Assembly (NCBI GenBank): GCA_963696875.1
Contig: CAVOLQ010000004.1
Location: 62,001-126,000, forward strand
Length of the DNA: 64,000 bases
Origin: Albibacterium sp963696875
Lineage (GTDB): Bacteria; Bacteroidota; Bacteroidia; Sphingobacteriales; Sphingobacteriaceae
Reading direction: 5' to 3'
Positions 35,437 through 43,276 of the stretch are shown piece after piece. The notes beneath the pieces are model-generated. The model saw only the letters and a list, made by a program, of their open reading frames with translations. It made no database searches and was not told where the DNA came from. How positions within the stretch are numbered: the stretch's first letter is position 1; each line of letters starts with the position of its first letter. Made by a program: the position numbers and the translations under genes.

Positions 35437-36684
35437 CTATCCGCCCTTTTTTGGAGTTGAAGCAATCGCGTTCAAATCATATACAATCCTACCACCTTTG
35501 ATCGTCATTTCGCATTCCATTTTTTGGGTGCCGTCCTGACGGTTGCCAGCAATGTCACGGAAACCGAATTTGCCTTCGCGTATACTTATTATAGCCACAT
35601 CCGCTATCGCCCCTTCACTCAAATTACCCAATTCCTCTCGCTTGATCGTCTTGGCAGGGATCCATGTGCTGCGCTCGATCACACTGGGAATATCCATTCC
35701 CATGGCTAAGAAAATCGACAAAACATTCAACTGGTCTTTCATCGCCGCGTTCATACTTCCCGTATGCAGATCTGTGCCCATTAAATCTGGCAATAGGCCA
35801 GCCTTGACAGCGGGAACCGCTTGTTTGAAGCTAAAACTCGCTCCACCGAATCCAACATCAAATAAAATCCCTCTTTTCTGAGCAGGTATTACAAAAGGTC
35901 TTAGCTGTCTTGTTTCCAAATCTACGATCGGATCTCTTCTTTCAAGCTCAGTGTACGCATGTGTATAAATATCGCCGGGACGGAGGTAGTTGAAAAACAG
36001 TTCCTCAATCGGCAAGTTCCCCCCACCGAAGTCGATCATCACCGGCATATTCGCGAGCGTACCTGCCTTGACAACCTTTTCTACCGGAATCCAGTCAGGA
36101 TCTGAAAAATGGGCAAGCTTGAAACCAACAACGTGCTCCTTGTTCTCAAGAGCCACTTTCGCGCTCATCTCGGGGTCCATGTCACTGATGTCCTGCTCCC
36201 ATTCACCGCCGCGCATCCCCTCACCAATGATGTTCATTATCGACAGCACACGCGTCCTAGAACGGTCTATTACGTTCTTTTTAAACAAATCAAAATTCTT
36301 CCAGCCCGCTCCACCCGCATCCACAATTGTAGTTACTCCCGAACGGAAAGTAAATCCGTCGGGGGTAACCCCTACGGTTCCGTTGCTCAGGTAACGGTTG
36401 GGTTCGGTGCCATAAAACACATGGCCATGTAGGTCGATCAGCCCGGGGGTTACATACATGCCCTTAGCATCCACAACCTGGGTGCCAAGAGAGGCATCTA
36501 TGTTTTTTGCTACCTTGGCGATCTTGCCGTCATGGATCGCAACGTCCATCAGCCCGTTGATGCGGTTCTTCGCATCGATTACATGCCCGCCTTTTATTAC
36601 AATTTGGTACGTAGATCCCTGCCCTTGCACGTTTAAGGCAAAAAGGAATAAAACGGACATTAATAGTAGTGATATTTTACGCAT
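35437..36684 (-). CDS. secreted amidohydrolase/deacetylase-family metalloenzyme (COG3964-like), copy A
   Basis: This is an amidohydrolase-superfamily enzyme with a binuclear metal site. From the chosen start (415 residues) the protein has a Sec signal (MRKISLLLMSVLFLFALNVQ), the metal motif HGH at 86-88 (GLIDLHGHVF), VVGFKLAHF with the likely bridging Lys, and MGTDLHTGSMN with the metal Asp. The ATG at 36684 is preferred over one at 36762, which would put 26 residues before the signal and overlap the upstream gene. Relatives are often misnamed dihydroorotase or adenine deaminase and occur next to SelA-like and KDPG-aldolase genes; known activities include ester or amide deacylation. It is a tandem paralogue of 36719-37966. 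Removal of an acyl group from an N-acetyl sugar acid is an inference. Confidence 0.85.
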   Translation of the reverse strand: MRKISLLLMSVLFLFALNVQGQGSTYQIVIKGGHVIDAKNRINGLMDVAIHDGKIAKVAKNIDASLGTQVVDAKGMYVTPGLIDLHGHVFYGTEPNRYLSNGTVGVTPDGFTFRSGVTTIVDAGGAGWKNFDLFKKNVIDRSRTRVLSIMNIIGEGMRGGEWEQDISDMDPEMSAKVALENKEHVVGFKLAHFSDPDWIPVEKVVKAGTLANMPVMIDFGGGNLPIEELFFNYLRPGDIYTHAYTELERRDPIVDLETRQLRPFVIPAQKRGILFDVGFGGASFSFKQAVPAVKAGLLPDLMGTDLHTGSMNAAMKDQLNVLSIFLAMGMDIPSVIERSTWIPAKTIKREELGNLSEGAIADVAIISIREGKFGFRDIAGNRQDGTQKMECEMTIKGGRIVYDLNAIASTPKKGG

Positions 36685-36718
36685 CTTCAATTTCTTATTT
36701 ATTTGTCTTTGTATAATA

Positions 36719-37966
36719 TTATAAGGATACTTTCTGTACAATGGCATTAAGGTCGTAAACAACCCTACCTCCGCGCACGGTCAGTTCGCATTCCAGCTTT
36801 TGCTTTCCATCCAACCTATTTCCATCGATGTCCCTAAAGCCGAATTTGCCATTGCGAACACCGATCACCGCGATATCGGCAACAGAGCCAACAGAAAGGT
36901 TCCCAAGCTCCTCACGCTTGATCGCTTGGGCAGGTGCCCAAGTGCTCCTTAAGATCACGCTCTGAAGGTCCATGCCCATGGCCATGAAAATTGATAATAC
37001 GTTTAATTGGTCCTTCATTGCCCCATTCATACTGCCCGTATGCAGGTCGGTGCCCATGGTATTGGGCAAAAGCCCCCCTTTTATTGCAGGGATTGCCTGG
37101 TTGAAGTTAAAGCTCCCTCCGCCAAAACCGACGTCAAAGATCACACCTTTCTTCTGCGCCGCCAACATAAAAGGTCTCAATTTTCTGGTCTTTAGGTCCA
37201 CGACCGGGTCACGCCTCGGAAGTTCGGTATACACGTGCGTGTAGATATCGCCCGGACGGAAGTATTTGGTGAAAAGCGTCTCGATAGACAGAGGCGGATG
37301 GTCGCTACTACCCCCAAAATCCACGATAATGGGCATGTTCGCCAGCTTTCCGGCCTCGATCGTGCGTTCAACGGGAACCCAGCTCTCGTCCTCGAAATGC
37401 GCAAGTTTGAAGCCTACGATGTGCTCTTTATTTGCCAAGGCCATTTCTGCAGCTTTCTTCGGGTCCATGTCATCGATATCCTGTTCGTGCGGGTTACCGC
37501 GCATACCCTCCCCAACGATGTTCAAAAACGACAGCACACGTGTCCTTGATCGATCAATGATATTACGTTTAAATGTCGGAAAAGACTTCCATCCTGCGCC
37601 ACCTGCATCCACAATGGTGGTTACTCCAGCACGTAAAGTATAAGGATCGGGGTCAAGAGCGCTGGGTCCGTTACTGTACTGCCTACCTGCATCCGTCCCC
37701 GCAAAAACGTGGCCATGAAGGTCGATCAATCCGGGCGTTACGTACAGCCCCTTCGCGTCAACAACCTGTGCAGCGGTCCGGGCATCGATATTCTTGGCCA
37801 CGGCTGCAATTTTGCCATCTTGGATGGCAACATCCATTACTTCGTTGATCTTGTTCTTGGCATCGATCACATGACCGCCCTTGATAACCAAGCTATAATT
37901 TTGGGCCTGGGCAAAGCCGCCGACAAAAAACAGACCCGCCAAAACCAATAAAGGTACCTTTCTCAT
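36719..37966 (-). CDS. secreted amidohydrolase/deacetylase-family metalloenzyme (COG3964-like), copy B
   Basis: This is a 415-residue tandem paralogue of the gene at 35437 (about two thirds identical by eye). It has a Sec signal (MRKVPLLVLAGLFFVGGFAQ), the metal motif in GLIDLHGHVFAGTD, HIVGFKLAHFEDESW and MGTDLHTGSMNGAM. The main difference is a 3-residue insertion in the VDFGGSSDHPPLSIETLF loop near the active site, which may change specificity. It lies 47 bp after the SelA-like gene at 38014 and 34 bp before copy A. The DNA of this block is clearly GC-richer than the susCD genes, suggesting separate ancestry. Confidence 0.85.
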   Translation of the reverse strand: MRKVPLLVLAGLFFVGGFAQAQNYSLVIKGGHVIDAKNKINEVMDVAIQDGKIAAVAKNIDARTAAQVVDAKGLYVTPGLIDLHGHVFAGTDAGRQYSNGPSALDPDPYTLRAGVTTIVDAGGAGWKSFPTFKRNIIDRSRTRVLSFLNIVGEGMRGNPHEQDIDDMDPKKAAEMALANKEHIVGFKLAHFEDESWVPVERTIEAGKLANMPIIVDFGGSSDHPPLSIETLFTKYFRPGDIYTHVYTELPRRDPVVDLKTRKLRPFMLAAQKKGVIFDVGFGGGSFNFNQAIPAIKGGLLPNTMGTDLHTGSMNGAMKDQLNVLSIFMAMGMDLQSVILRSTWAPAQAIKREELGNLSVGSVADIAVIGVRNGKFGFRDIDGNRLDGKQKLECELTVRGGRVVYDLNAIVQKVSL

Positions 37967-38013
37967 AGTATATTAAGTGATTGTTCTAAAATATTTAAAA
38001 GTCTTTCCTCAAA

Positions 38014-39222
38014 CTAAACCGCCGCCTTGGCCAGTTCTTCCTGGATACGCCGCGCGACGATTTTCTCCTCGCCCGGCTTCAACATGAAAACCGTCAGGTT
38101 GATCGCATTCTCACGGCTGCTCATTACCTCGATGGAAGGGTTCCCTTTGCGCAGATTTGCCTGCAGCTCTCGGCGCGTGGTTTTTACTTTATCTGCATCC
38201 CAGGAAATCTCCAGTGAAGGCGTATGGTTGGCAATCGGAGGAACGGTTACCAAAGTACTAACTCCGGCCACCTTTTTTGCTGAATTCTCAATCAAAGCAA
38301 CCTGGGATTCCCACTGCTTCCACTCTTTATCGTGGTCCGCCTTGATGTATTTGTCCAACGCGACATACATACCGAAGATTTCTTCTTTGTTCACCTTCAT
38401 CCCCCGACCAATGTTTCCGCCACGAGGAGGCGCACTCAAGCGCGCTGCGGCGATAAGGTCCTTTCTACCCATCAGAATACCTGCACTCTGCGGCCCCCGG
38501 ATGGCTTTGCCACCAGAAACACAAACCAAGTCAAAGCCCATGTCGTTGAATTTCCACAGGTTCGTCACCGGCGGAACATCCGCCGCCATGTCAATCATCG
38601 TGGGGATGTTGTGCTTCTTGCCGAGTGCAACCCATTCCTTGTCCTGAATCTGACCTGATGGCGCAGCATAATTCAAAAACCACATCATGGCCGTCTTCTC
38701 GTTGATCGCATTCTCCAAGTCCCTTACACTTTCAATCTCGACAATCCTCACCCCTGTATTCGTGAGTGCATGTACATAGCCTGAATTATGAGCCTTTTGA
38801 ACGATCACCTCCGATTTCATGCCTGTTAAATTAGGCAATTGGGCCACTTTTTTCATGTCCGTACCCGTAAGCACGCCAGCTGTACCCAATACCAAAGCCG
38901 ACCAGCAACCCGCAGTCACCATAGCCGCCTCGGAATGGCACATCTCCGCAATTTTTTCTCCAACCCTATCCTGTACCTCGTCAATCATCACAAACTCCTT
39001 AGAGGTCGAATTGATGGCGGCGATCACCTCGTCATGCATCAAGGAAGCCGTCATAGCGGTATACGTACCCGCAGCATTTATAAACGAGCGCAAGCCCAAC
39101 TCCTTGATCAGGTTTCTGGCAGCTACAGGAGCGGCGGCAGAAGATTTAAAAGGAACAGTCGTCAGAACACTGCCGGCAACGGGTGCGATAGAAAGGTATT
39201 TGATTAGTTCTCTACGTTTCAT
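38014..39222 (-). CDS. SelA-like PLP-dependent enzyme, Tat-exported, second paralogue
   Basis: This is a 402-residue fold-type I PLP enzyme, paralogous to 29843-31069. The Schiff-base Lys is Lys239 (SGGKAIRGPQSAGILMG) and Asp211 lies in MIDMAADVPP. The start MKRRELIKYLSIAPVAGSVL is a twin-arginine signal. It is the first gene of an operon that continues with two amidohydrolases, the BNR lipoprotein and dgoK. The pairing of a SelA-like enzyme with an amidohydrolase and a KDPG-type aldolase is known from other bacteria, where the SelA-like member is an ammonia lyase in D-glucosaminate use. Part of this gene reaches about 65% GC, unlike the paralogue. Confidence 0.85.
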   Translation of the reverse strand: MKRRELIKYLSIAPVAGSVLTTVPFKSSAAAPVAARNLIKELGLRSFINAAGTYTAMTASLMHDEVIAAINSTSKEFVMIDEVQDRVGEKIAEMCHSEAAMVTAGCWSALVLGTAGVLTGTDMKKVAQLPNLTGMKSEVIVQKAHNSGYVHALTNTGVRIVEIESVRDLENAINEKTAMMWFLNYAAPSGQIQDKEWVALGKKHNIPTMIDMAADVPPVTNLWKFNDMGFDLVCVSGGKAIRGPQSAGILMGRKDLIAAARLSAPPRGGNIGRGMKVNKEEIFGMYVALDKYIKADHDKEWKQWESQVALIENSAKKVAGVSTLVTVPPIANHTPSLEISWDADKVKTTRRELQANLRKGNPSIEVMSSRENAINLTVFMLKPGEEKIVARRIQEELAKAAV

Positions 39223-39518
39223 TGAATTATTATTGTTTTATGAAAATAAAATTTACTATTATTTGATTGATTGGAGATTTCCAATGCCTTATTTTTTACT
39301 GCTTTCATTGATACCTAACCAATTACAAAAACGTTAATTTTAGTTCTTGAAAGGAATTATGCTTAAGAGATAAACAAGCAACCCCGATTATGAATTACCT
39401 AGCGAAACACCTCATTCTATTCCATAAACTTATAGATTTTAATATTGAAATGCAAAATTATTTATGAATTATATGAATCGCTAGAGATATTTTATATCTT
39501 GGTTTTAAAAAACGAAAT
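39223..39518. promoter_or_regulatory. divergent intergenic region with paired repeats
   Basis: This 296-bp region separates the minus-strand selA-like operon from the plus-strand CBM9-like gene and should hold both promoters. It contains TTATGAATTA twice (39398-39407 and 39462-39471), each beside a CTAGCGA element in opposite orientation (CTAGCGA 39409-39415, TCGCTAG 39478-39484). These could be regulator sites. TATCTTGG at about 39496 is one base from the Bacteroidota -7 consensus (TAnnTTTG), but no good -33 partner was seen. Confidence 0.4.
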
Positions 39519-40628
39519 ATGAAAACCTGGTTCCCCTTATTCTTTGCAACACTTACGTTAATGATGTTTTCCGCTAAGGCACAGGAAACCACTCCAAAAA
39601 TAACGCAATTATTACAAGAACCTAAGTCTTATATCATTCATAAAACTAAGACCCCTATTGTAATCGATGGATTAGGAAAAGAAAGCGACTGGGAAAAAGC
39701 AGAATGGACGAGTTATTTCCAAGATATTGAAGGAGACGTCAAACCTAAACCTACCTATGCTACTCGCACCAAAATGCTATGGAATAATGAATACCTTTAT
39801 ATTTATGCTGAATTAGAAGAACCTCATATTTGGGGAAGCCTAAAGAATCATGATGATATCATATACCATGACAATGATTTTGAAGTATTTATCAGCAACG
39901 AAGAGTTTGCGCAAGAATATTTCGAATTGGAAATAAATGCTCTGGGTACTATATTTGATCTTCTTCTCGGCCGACCGTATAGAAATGGAGGGAAGGCCGT
40001 CATTGAATGGGATATCAAAGGACTAAAATCGGCGATTCATATCGATGGAACCCTCAACAACCCAACAGATACAGACAAATACTGGGCAGTAGAATTGGCT
40101 ATCCCTTTCAAAAGCATTAGCCTGAGCAACAATACTAGGGTTCCCAAACAAGGAGATCTATGGAGAATCAATTTCTCTCGTGTACAATGGCAGCATATAA
40201 TTAAAAACGGAAAATATGAGAAGAAGAGAGATATAAATGGACGTTTCATTTCCGAAAACAACTGGGTGTGGTCACCTCAAGGAGTAATTAACATGCACTT
40301 TCCCGAACGATGGGGATACCTTTCTTTCGACGAAACTTCTCCTTCTTCGGGCAAAAAGCCAAACTTCAAATTACCCGAAAAAGAAAAAGTAAAGCAAATT
40401 GCCTGGCTGGTGTATTACCTACAAAAAGAATATTATAGCAAAAACAAAAAATACTCCTCCAGTACCCAAGAACTCATTGAGCGCTACCCAGAAGTTAGCG
40501 CCCTAATGAAAAATATTTCAATCGAAAGTGATATTGGAGACGAATGGTTTATCATAAAAGTCCAAAAGCCGCGAACCGACTTAAAATATATGATAGACAA
40601 TCATGGAATCCTATCTCCTTTAAAATAA
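39519..40628 (+). CDS. secreted CBM9-like (carbohydrate-binding) protein
   Basis: This is a 369-residue secreted protein with a Sec signal (MKTWFPLFFATLTLMMFSAK). A CBM9-type beta-sandwich spans about 40-280. Its markers are PIVIDGLGKESDWEKAEWTS, TRTKMLWNNEYLYIYAELEE, DIIYHDNDFEVFIS, WAVELAIPFKS and GDLWRINFSRVQW. The C-terminal part (about 290-369) is charged and has YYLQKEYYSKNKKYSSST, like a pilin-type prepilin segment of unknown role. Such proteins are common next to Bacteroidota polysaccharide loci and may bind or process glycan ends; no catalytic residues are evident. It is alone on the plus strand and its stop is 6 bp from that of the convergent YhcH-like gene. Confidence 0.8.
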   Translation: MKTWFPLFFATLTLMMFSAKAQETTPKITQLLQEPKSYIIHKTKTPIVIDGLGKESDWEKAEWTSYFQDIEGDVKPKPTYATRTKMLWNNEYLYIYAELEEPHIWGSLKNHDDIIYHDNDFEVFISNEEFAQEYFELEINALGTIFDLLLGRPYRNGGKAVIEWDIKGLKSAIHIDGTLNNPTDTDKYWAVELAIPFKSISLSNNTRVPKQGDLWRINFSRVQWQHIIKNGKYEKKRDINGRFISENNWVWSPQGVINMHFPERWGYLSFDETSPSSGKKPNFKLPEKEKVKQIAWLVYYLQKEYYSKNKKYSSSTQELIERYPEVSALMKNISIESDIGDEWFIIKVQKPRTDLKYMIDNHGILSPLK

Positions 40629-40634
40629 GAAAAT

Positions 40635-41084
40635 TTAGATCGTTACTTTTATCACCATTTTCTTAATAGGACCTTCCCCAATCATAGGAGCATGAACATC
40701 ATCAGGAAAGAAAATTGCAAATTGACCATCTGTTAATTGGAAAAACATATCAGGAGCATCATTATAAAAGGCAACGTCTTTTTCATCATTATACTCCCCT
40801 TTTTGGCTTTGGCAATCTTTTCGAGGTTTCCAGCCCATCTGCTCTTTCCCTTTAATACATAGCTGAATGTCGATATTTCTATTATGGCACTCGAACTTCC
40901 CTATGGATTCCTCCACAGACATTCCATCTTTATTGGAAACAATCGCTTTTAAGCCATCAGCAATTTCATACTTCCCTACCTCGATGGTATCCAAGTTTTG
41001 AGACTGGATATATTCAAAAGCTTTTTCAAACAGTGGATGAATTGCAAAGTATGTACTAGCGTTTTTTAAGGAATCTATTATCAT
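40635..41084 (-). CDS. YhcH/YjgK/YiaL family protein
   Basis: This is a 149-residue cupin-like protein of the YhcH/YiaL family (DUF386), which includes EbgC and proteins implicated in sialic acid handling, probably as sugar mutarotase or anomerase enzymes. Likely metal ligands are in ECHNRNIDIQLCIKG (65-79) and FPDDVHAPMIGEGPIKKMVI (126-145). There is no signal peptide. It lies 249 bp downstream of kdgK, behind a terminator, so it is probably transcribed on its own. The sugar is unknown. Confidence 0.85.
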   Translation of the reverse strand: MIIDSLKNASTYFAIHPLFEKAFEYIQSQNLDTIEVGKYEIADGLKAIVSNKDGMSVEESIGKFECHNRNIDIQLCIKGKEQMGWKPRKDCQSQKGEYNDEKDVAFYNDAPDMFFQLTDGQFAIFFPDDVHAPMIGEGPIKKMVIKVTI

Positions 41085-41196
41085 AATTTTTCAATTTTAG
41101 AGTTTCGTATTGTTTTTTAATCATTAAGGAACATATTTATTAAACGTCCTATTGTTAAGCTACTTGTCATAGACAAAAGCTTATTATTTTAAAGAA

Positions 41197-41233
41197 AAAA
41201 AATCCGTCTTAAATCATATAAGACGGATTTTTT
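41197..41233 (-). terminator. intrinsic terminator after kdgK
   Basis: A 15-base arm containing ATCCGTCTTA (41197-41211) pairs with TAAGACGGAT plus T-run (41219-41233) around a 7-base loop. On the minus strand the stem is followed by eight T. It lies 100 bases past the kdgK stop. The stem is symmetrical enough to work in both directions. Confidence 0.85.
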
Positions 41234-41333
41234 ATATAGACTAAATTACTTTATCAAATGGCGATTTATCATGGAGTCAATATTTATCAATTACGAACTC
41301 ACTATCATGACACCCCACATTTGACTTAGAAGT

Positions 41334-42359
41334 CTAGCGTTGAACCCTACCAGAGCCGTCTCCCTTCATCAAGTTCTCTACGTCAGATAAAGTAGCATGG
41401 TTAATATCTCCAGGAATAGTATGCTTTAATGCAGAAGCCGCTACACCAAATTCTGCCGCGTCTTGCATTGTTTTTCCAGTAACTAAGCCGTAAATAAATC
41501 CACTTGCGAATGAATCACCACTACCTACACGATCTATAATACGTACATCATACTCTTTAGTATGGTAAAACTCATTCCCGTCATAAACCAAAGCTGACCA
41601 TCCATTATCGGAAGCACTATAACTCTCTCTTAAAGTGGAAGCGATATATTTGAATCCAAATTTCTCTTTCATTTGCTTACATACATCTTTAAAGCCATCG
41701 AGATTTAACTCTCCTTTGGTAACATCTGTACCTTGGCTTACAAAGCCCAACATATCATTTGCGTCCTCCTCATTTCCAACACATACATCTACATATTGGC
41801 ATAATTTACTCATCACTTCTCTAGCCTTCTCTTTAGACCATAGTTTTTTACGGTAATTCAAGTCAATACTTGTCGTAATTCCTCTTTCACGTGCAGCCTT
41901 TAAAGCAGCTTCAGTTAATGCAGCAGCCTTGTCACTCAATGCTGGTGTAATTCCAGTCGTATGAAACCAGTCTGCACCCTCAAAAATTTTATCAAAGTCA
42001 AATTCAGATACGTCAGCATCTGCAATGGAAGCATGTGCTCTATCGTAAATTACTTGTGAAGCACGCATTGAAGCACCGATTTCTAAAAAATAAATGCCTA
42101 GTCTTTCTCCGCCTCTCGCCATGAACTGAGTGTCCACTCCATAACGACGCAAATGATTAATAGCAGCCTGCCCAATAGCAGTATCAGGAACTTTTGAGAC
42201 AAAAACACCATTTAGACCATAATTACAAAGTGCTGTAGCAACGTTGGCTTCTCCGCCACCATAAGTTACCTCAAAGCTTTCAGCTTGAACAAATCTTTTA
42301 AAATCAGGAGTGGTTAATCGCATCATGATTTCTCCTAACGTAACGACTTTCTTAGACAT
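41334..42359 (-). CDS. kdgK: 2-dehydro-3-deoxygluconokinase
   Basis: KdgK phosphorylates 2-keto-3-deoxygluconate to KDPG with ATP. It is a 341-residue PfkB-family sugar kinase: TLGEIMMRLTTPDF start, substrate loop TYGGGEANVATALCNYGL, SIDLNYRKKLW, and the ATP/catalytic motif RIIDRVGSGDSFASGFIYGL with catalytic Asp in GSGDSF. There is no signal peptide. It is divergent from the aldolase gene at 42575, with a 215-bp shared upstream region, so kinase and aldolase are probably co-regulated. The product feeds directly into that aldolase. Confidence 0.93.
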   Translation of the reverse strand: MSKKVVTLGEIMMRLTTPDFKRFVQAESFEVTYGGGEANVATALCNYGLNGVFVSKVPDTAIGQAAINHLRRYGVDTQFMARGGERLGIYFLEIGASMRASQVIYDRAHASIADADVSEFDFDKIFEGADWFHTTGITPALSDKAAALTEAALKAARERGITTSIDLNYRKKLWSKEKAREVMSKLCQYVDVCVGNEEDANDMLGFVSQGTDVTKGELNLDGFKDVCKQMKEKFGFKYIASTLRESYSASDNGWSALVYDGNEFYHTKEYDVRIIDRVGSGDSFASGFIYGLVTGKTMQDAAEFGVAASALKHTIPGDINHATLSDVENLMKGDGSGRVQR

Positions 42360-42574
42360 TATTTGTAGTTTTTTAAGTTGAAAAATATAGTAAAGATTTT
42401 ATTAATATGAATCACTCTCAAAACTACACATTAAACAAGATAAATTAAAGTATTTGGAAACATAATATTCGTAACAATAATATAAAATAAGTAATAGAGT
42501 TGTATTGTAACTTCTTCTTTCATAAAAGATTTGTTATTTTCGTCTTATTATCTATATAATCTTAATCTAAAAAA

Positions 42575-43234
42575 ATGAGTAAAAAAAACGCAGTTCTAGA
42601 CGCGATTCTGGAACAAGGAATGCTTCCTTTATTTTTTCACCCAAGCGAAGAAGCTACTATTGAAATCACTAAAGTTGTATACGACGCTGGAGTGCGGGTA
42701 ATCGAATACACAAACAGAGGCAAAGAAGCATTAAATAATTTTACTGCTTTAAAGAAGGAAGCTCTTAAAAGCATGCCCGATTTATATTTAGGCATTGGGA
42801 CAATTAAAACCGCAGATGAAGCTGAAAAATTCATTGCGGCTGGAGCCGACTTTATTGTATGCCCAACCGTAAACCCAGAAGTAGGAGCGAAAGCAAAAGA
42901 GGCAGGTTTATTATGGGCCCCAGGCTGCATGACCCCTACAGAAATTTCTTTGGGCCAGCAACACGGTGCTGATCTAATTAAAATATTTCCAGCTAATATT
43001 CTTGGTACTGCATTTATCGCTTCTATTAAAAGCCTGTTCTCTGGTCAATTATTTATGCCCACTGGCGGTGTCGACTTAAGTAAGGAAAACATTAGTGGCT
43101 GGTTTAAAGTAGGTGTATGTGCAGTTGGAATGGGAAGCCAATTGATCAGTAACGACGTAATGGAAAACAAAAAATATGACCTCTTGAAAAAAAACACGGA
43201 AGAAGTTTTGGCTTTAATCAAAACTTGCAAATAA
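42575..43234 (+). CDS. eda: 2-dehydro-3-deoxy-phosphogluconate aldolase
   Basis: This is a 219-residue class I KDPG aldolase. Schiff-base Lys136 (DLIKIFPA), catalytic Glu44 (RVIEYTNRG), and the loops LGIGTI, FIVCPTVNP, APGCMTPTEI and FMPTGGV are present. It cleaves KDPG to pyruvate and glyceraldehyde 3-phosphate. It is cytoplasmic and divergent from kdgK. It differs strongly from the aldolase at 32462 (EYTNRG against EITMNTP), so two separate aldolases serve the gluco- and galacto-branches. It precedes a TonB-dependent receptor by 42 bp. Confidence 0.93.
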   Translation: MSKKNAVLDAILEQGMLPLFFHPSEEATIEITKVVYDAGVRVIEYTNRGKEALNNFTALKKEALKSMPDLYLGIGTIKTADEAEKFIAAGADFIVCPTVNPEVGAKAKEAGLLWAPGCMTPTEISLGQQHGADLIKIFPANILGTAFIASIKSLFSGQLFMPTGGVDLSKENISGWFKVGVCAVGMGSQLISNDVMENKKYDLLKKNTEEVLALIKTCK

Positions 43235-43276
43235 AACAAAGTGGGATATGTTCACATATCTCTTAAAACCAACCAA

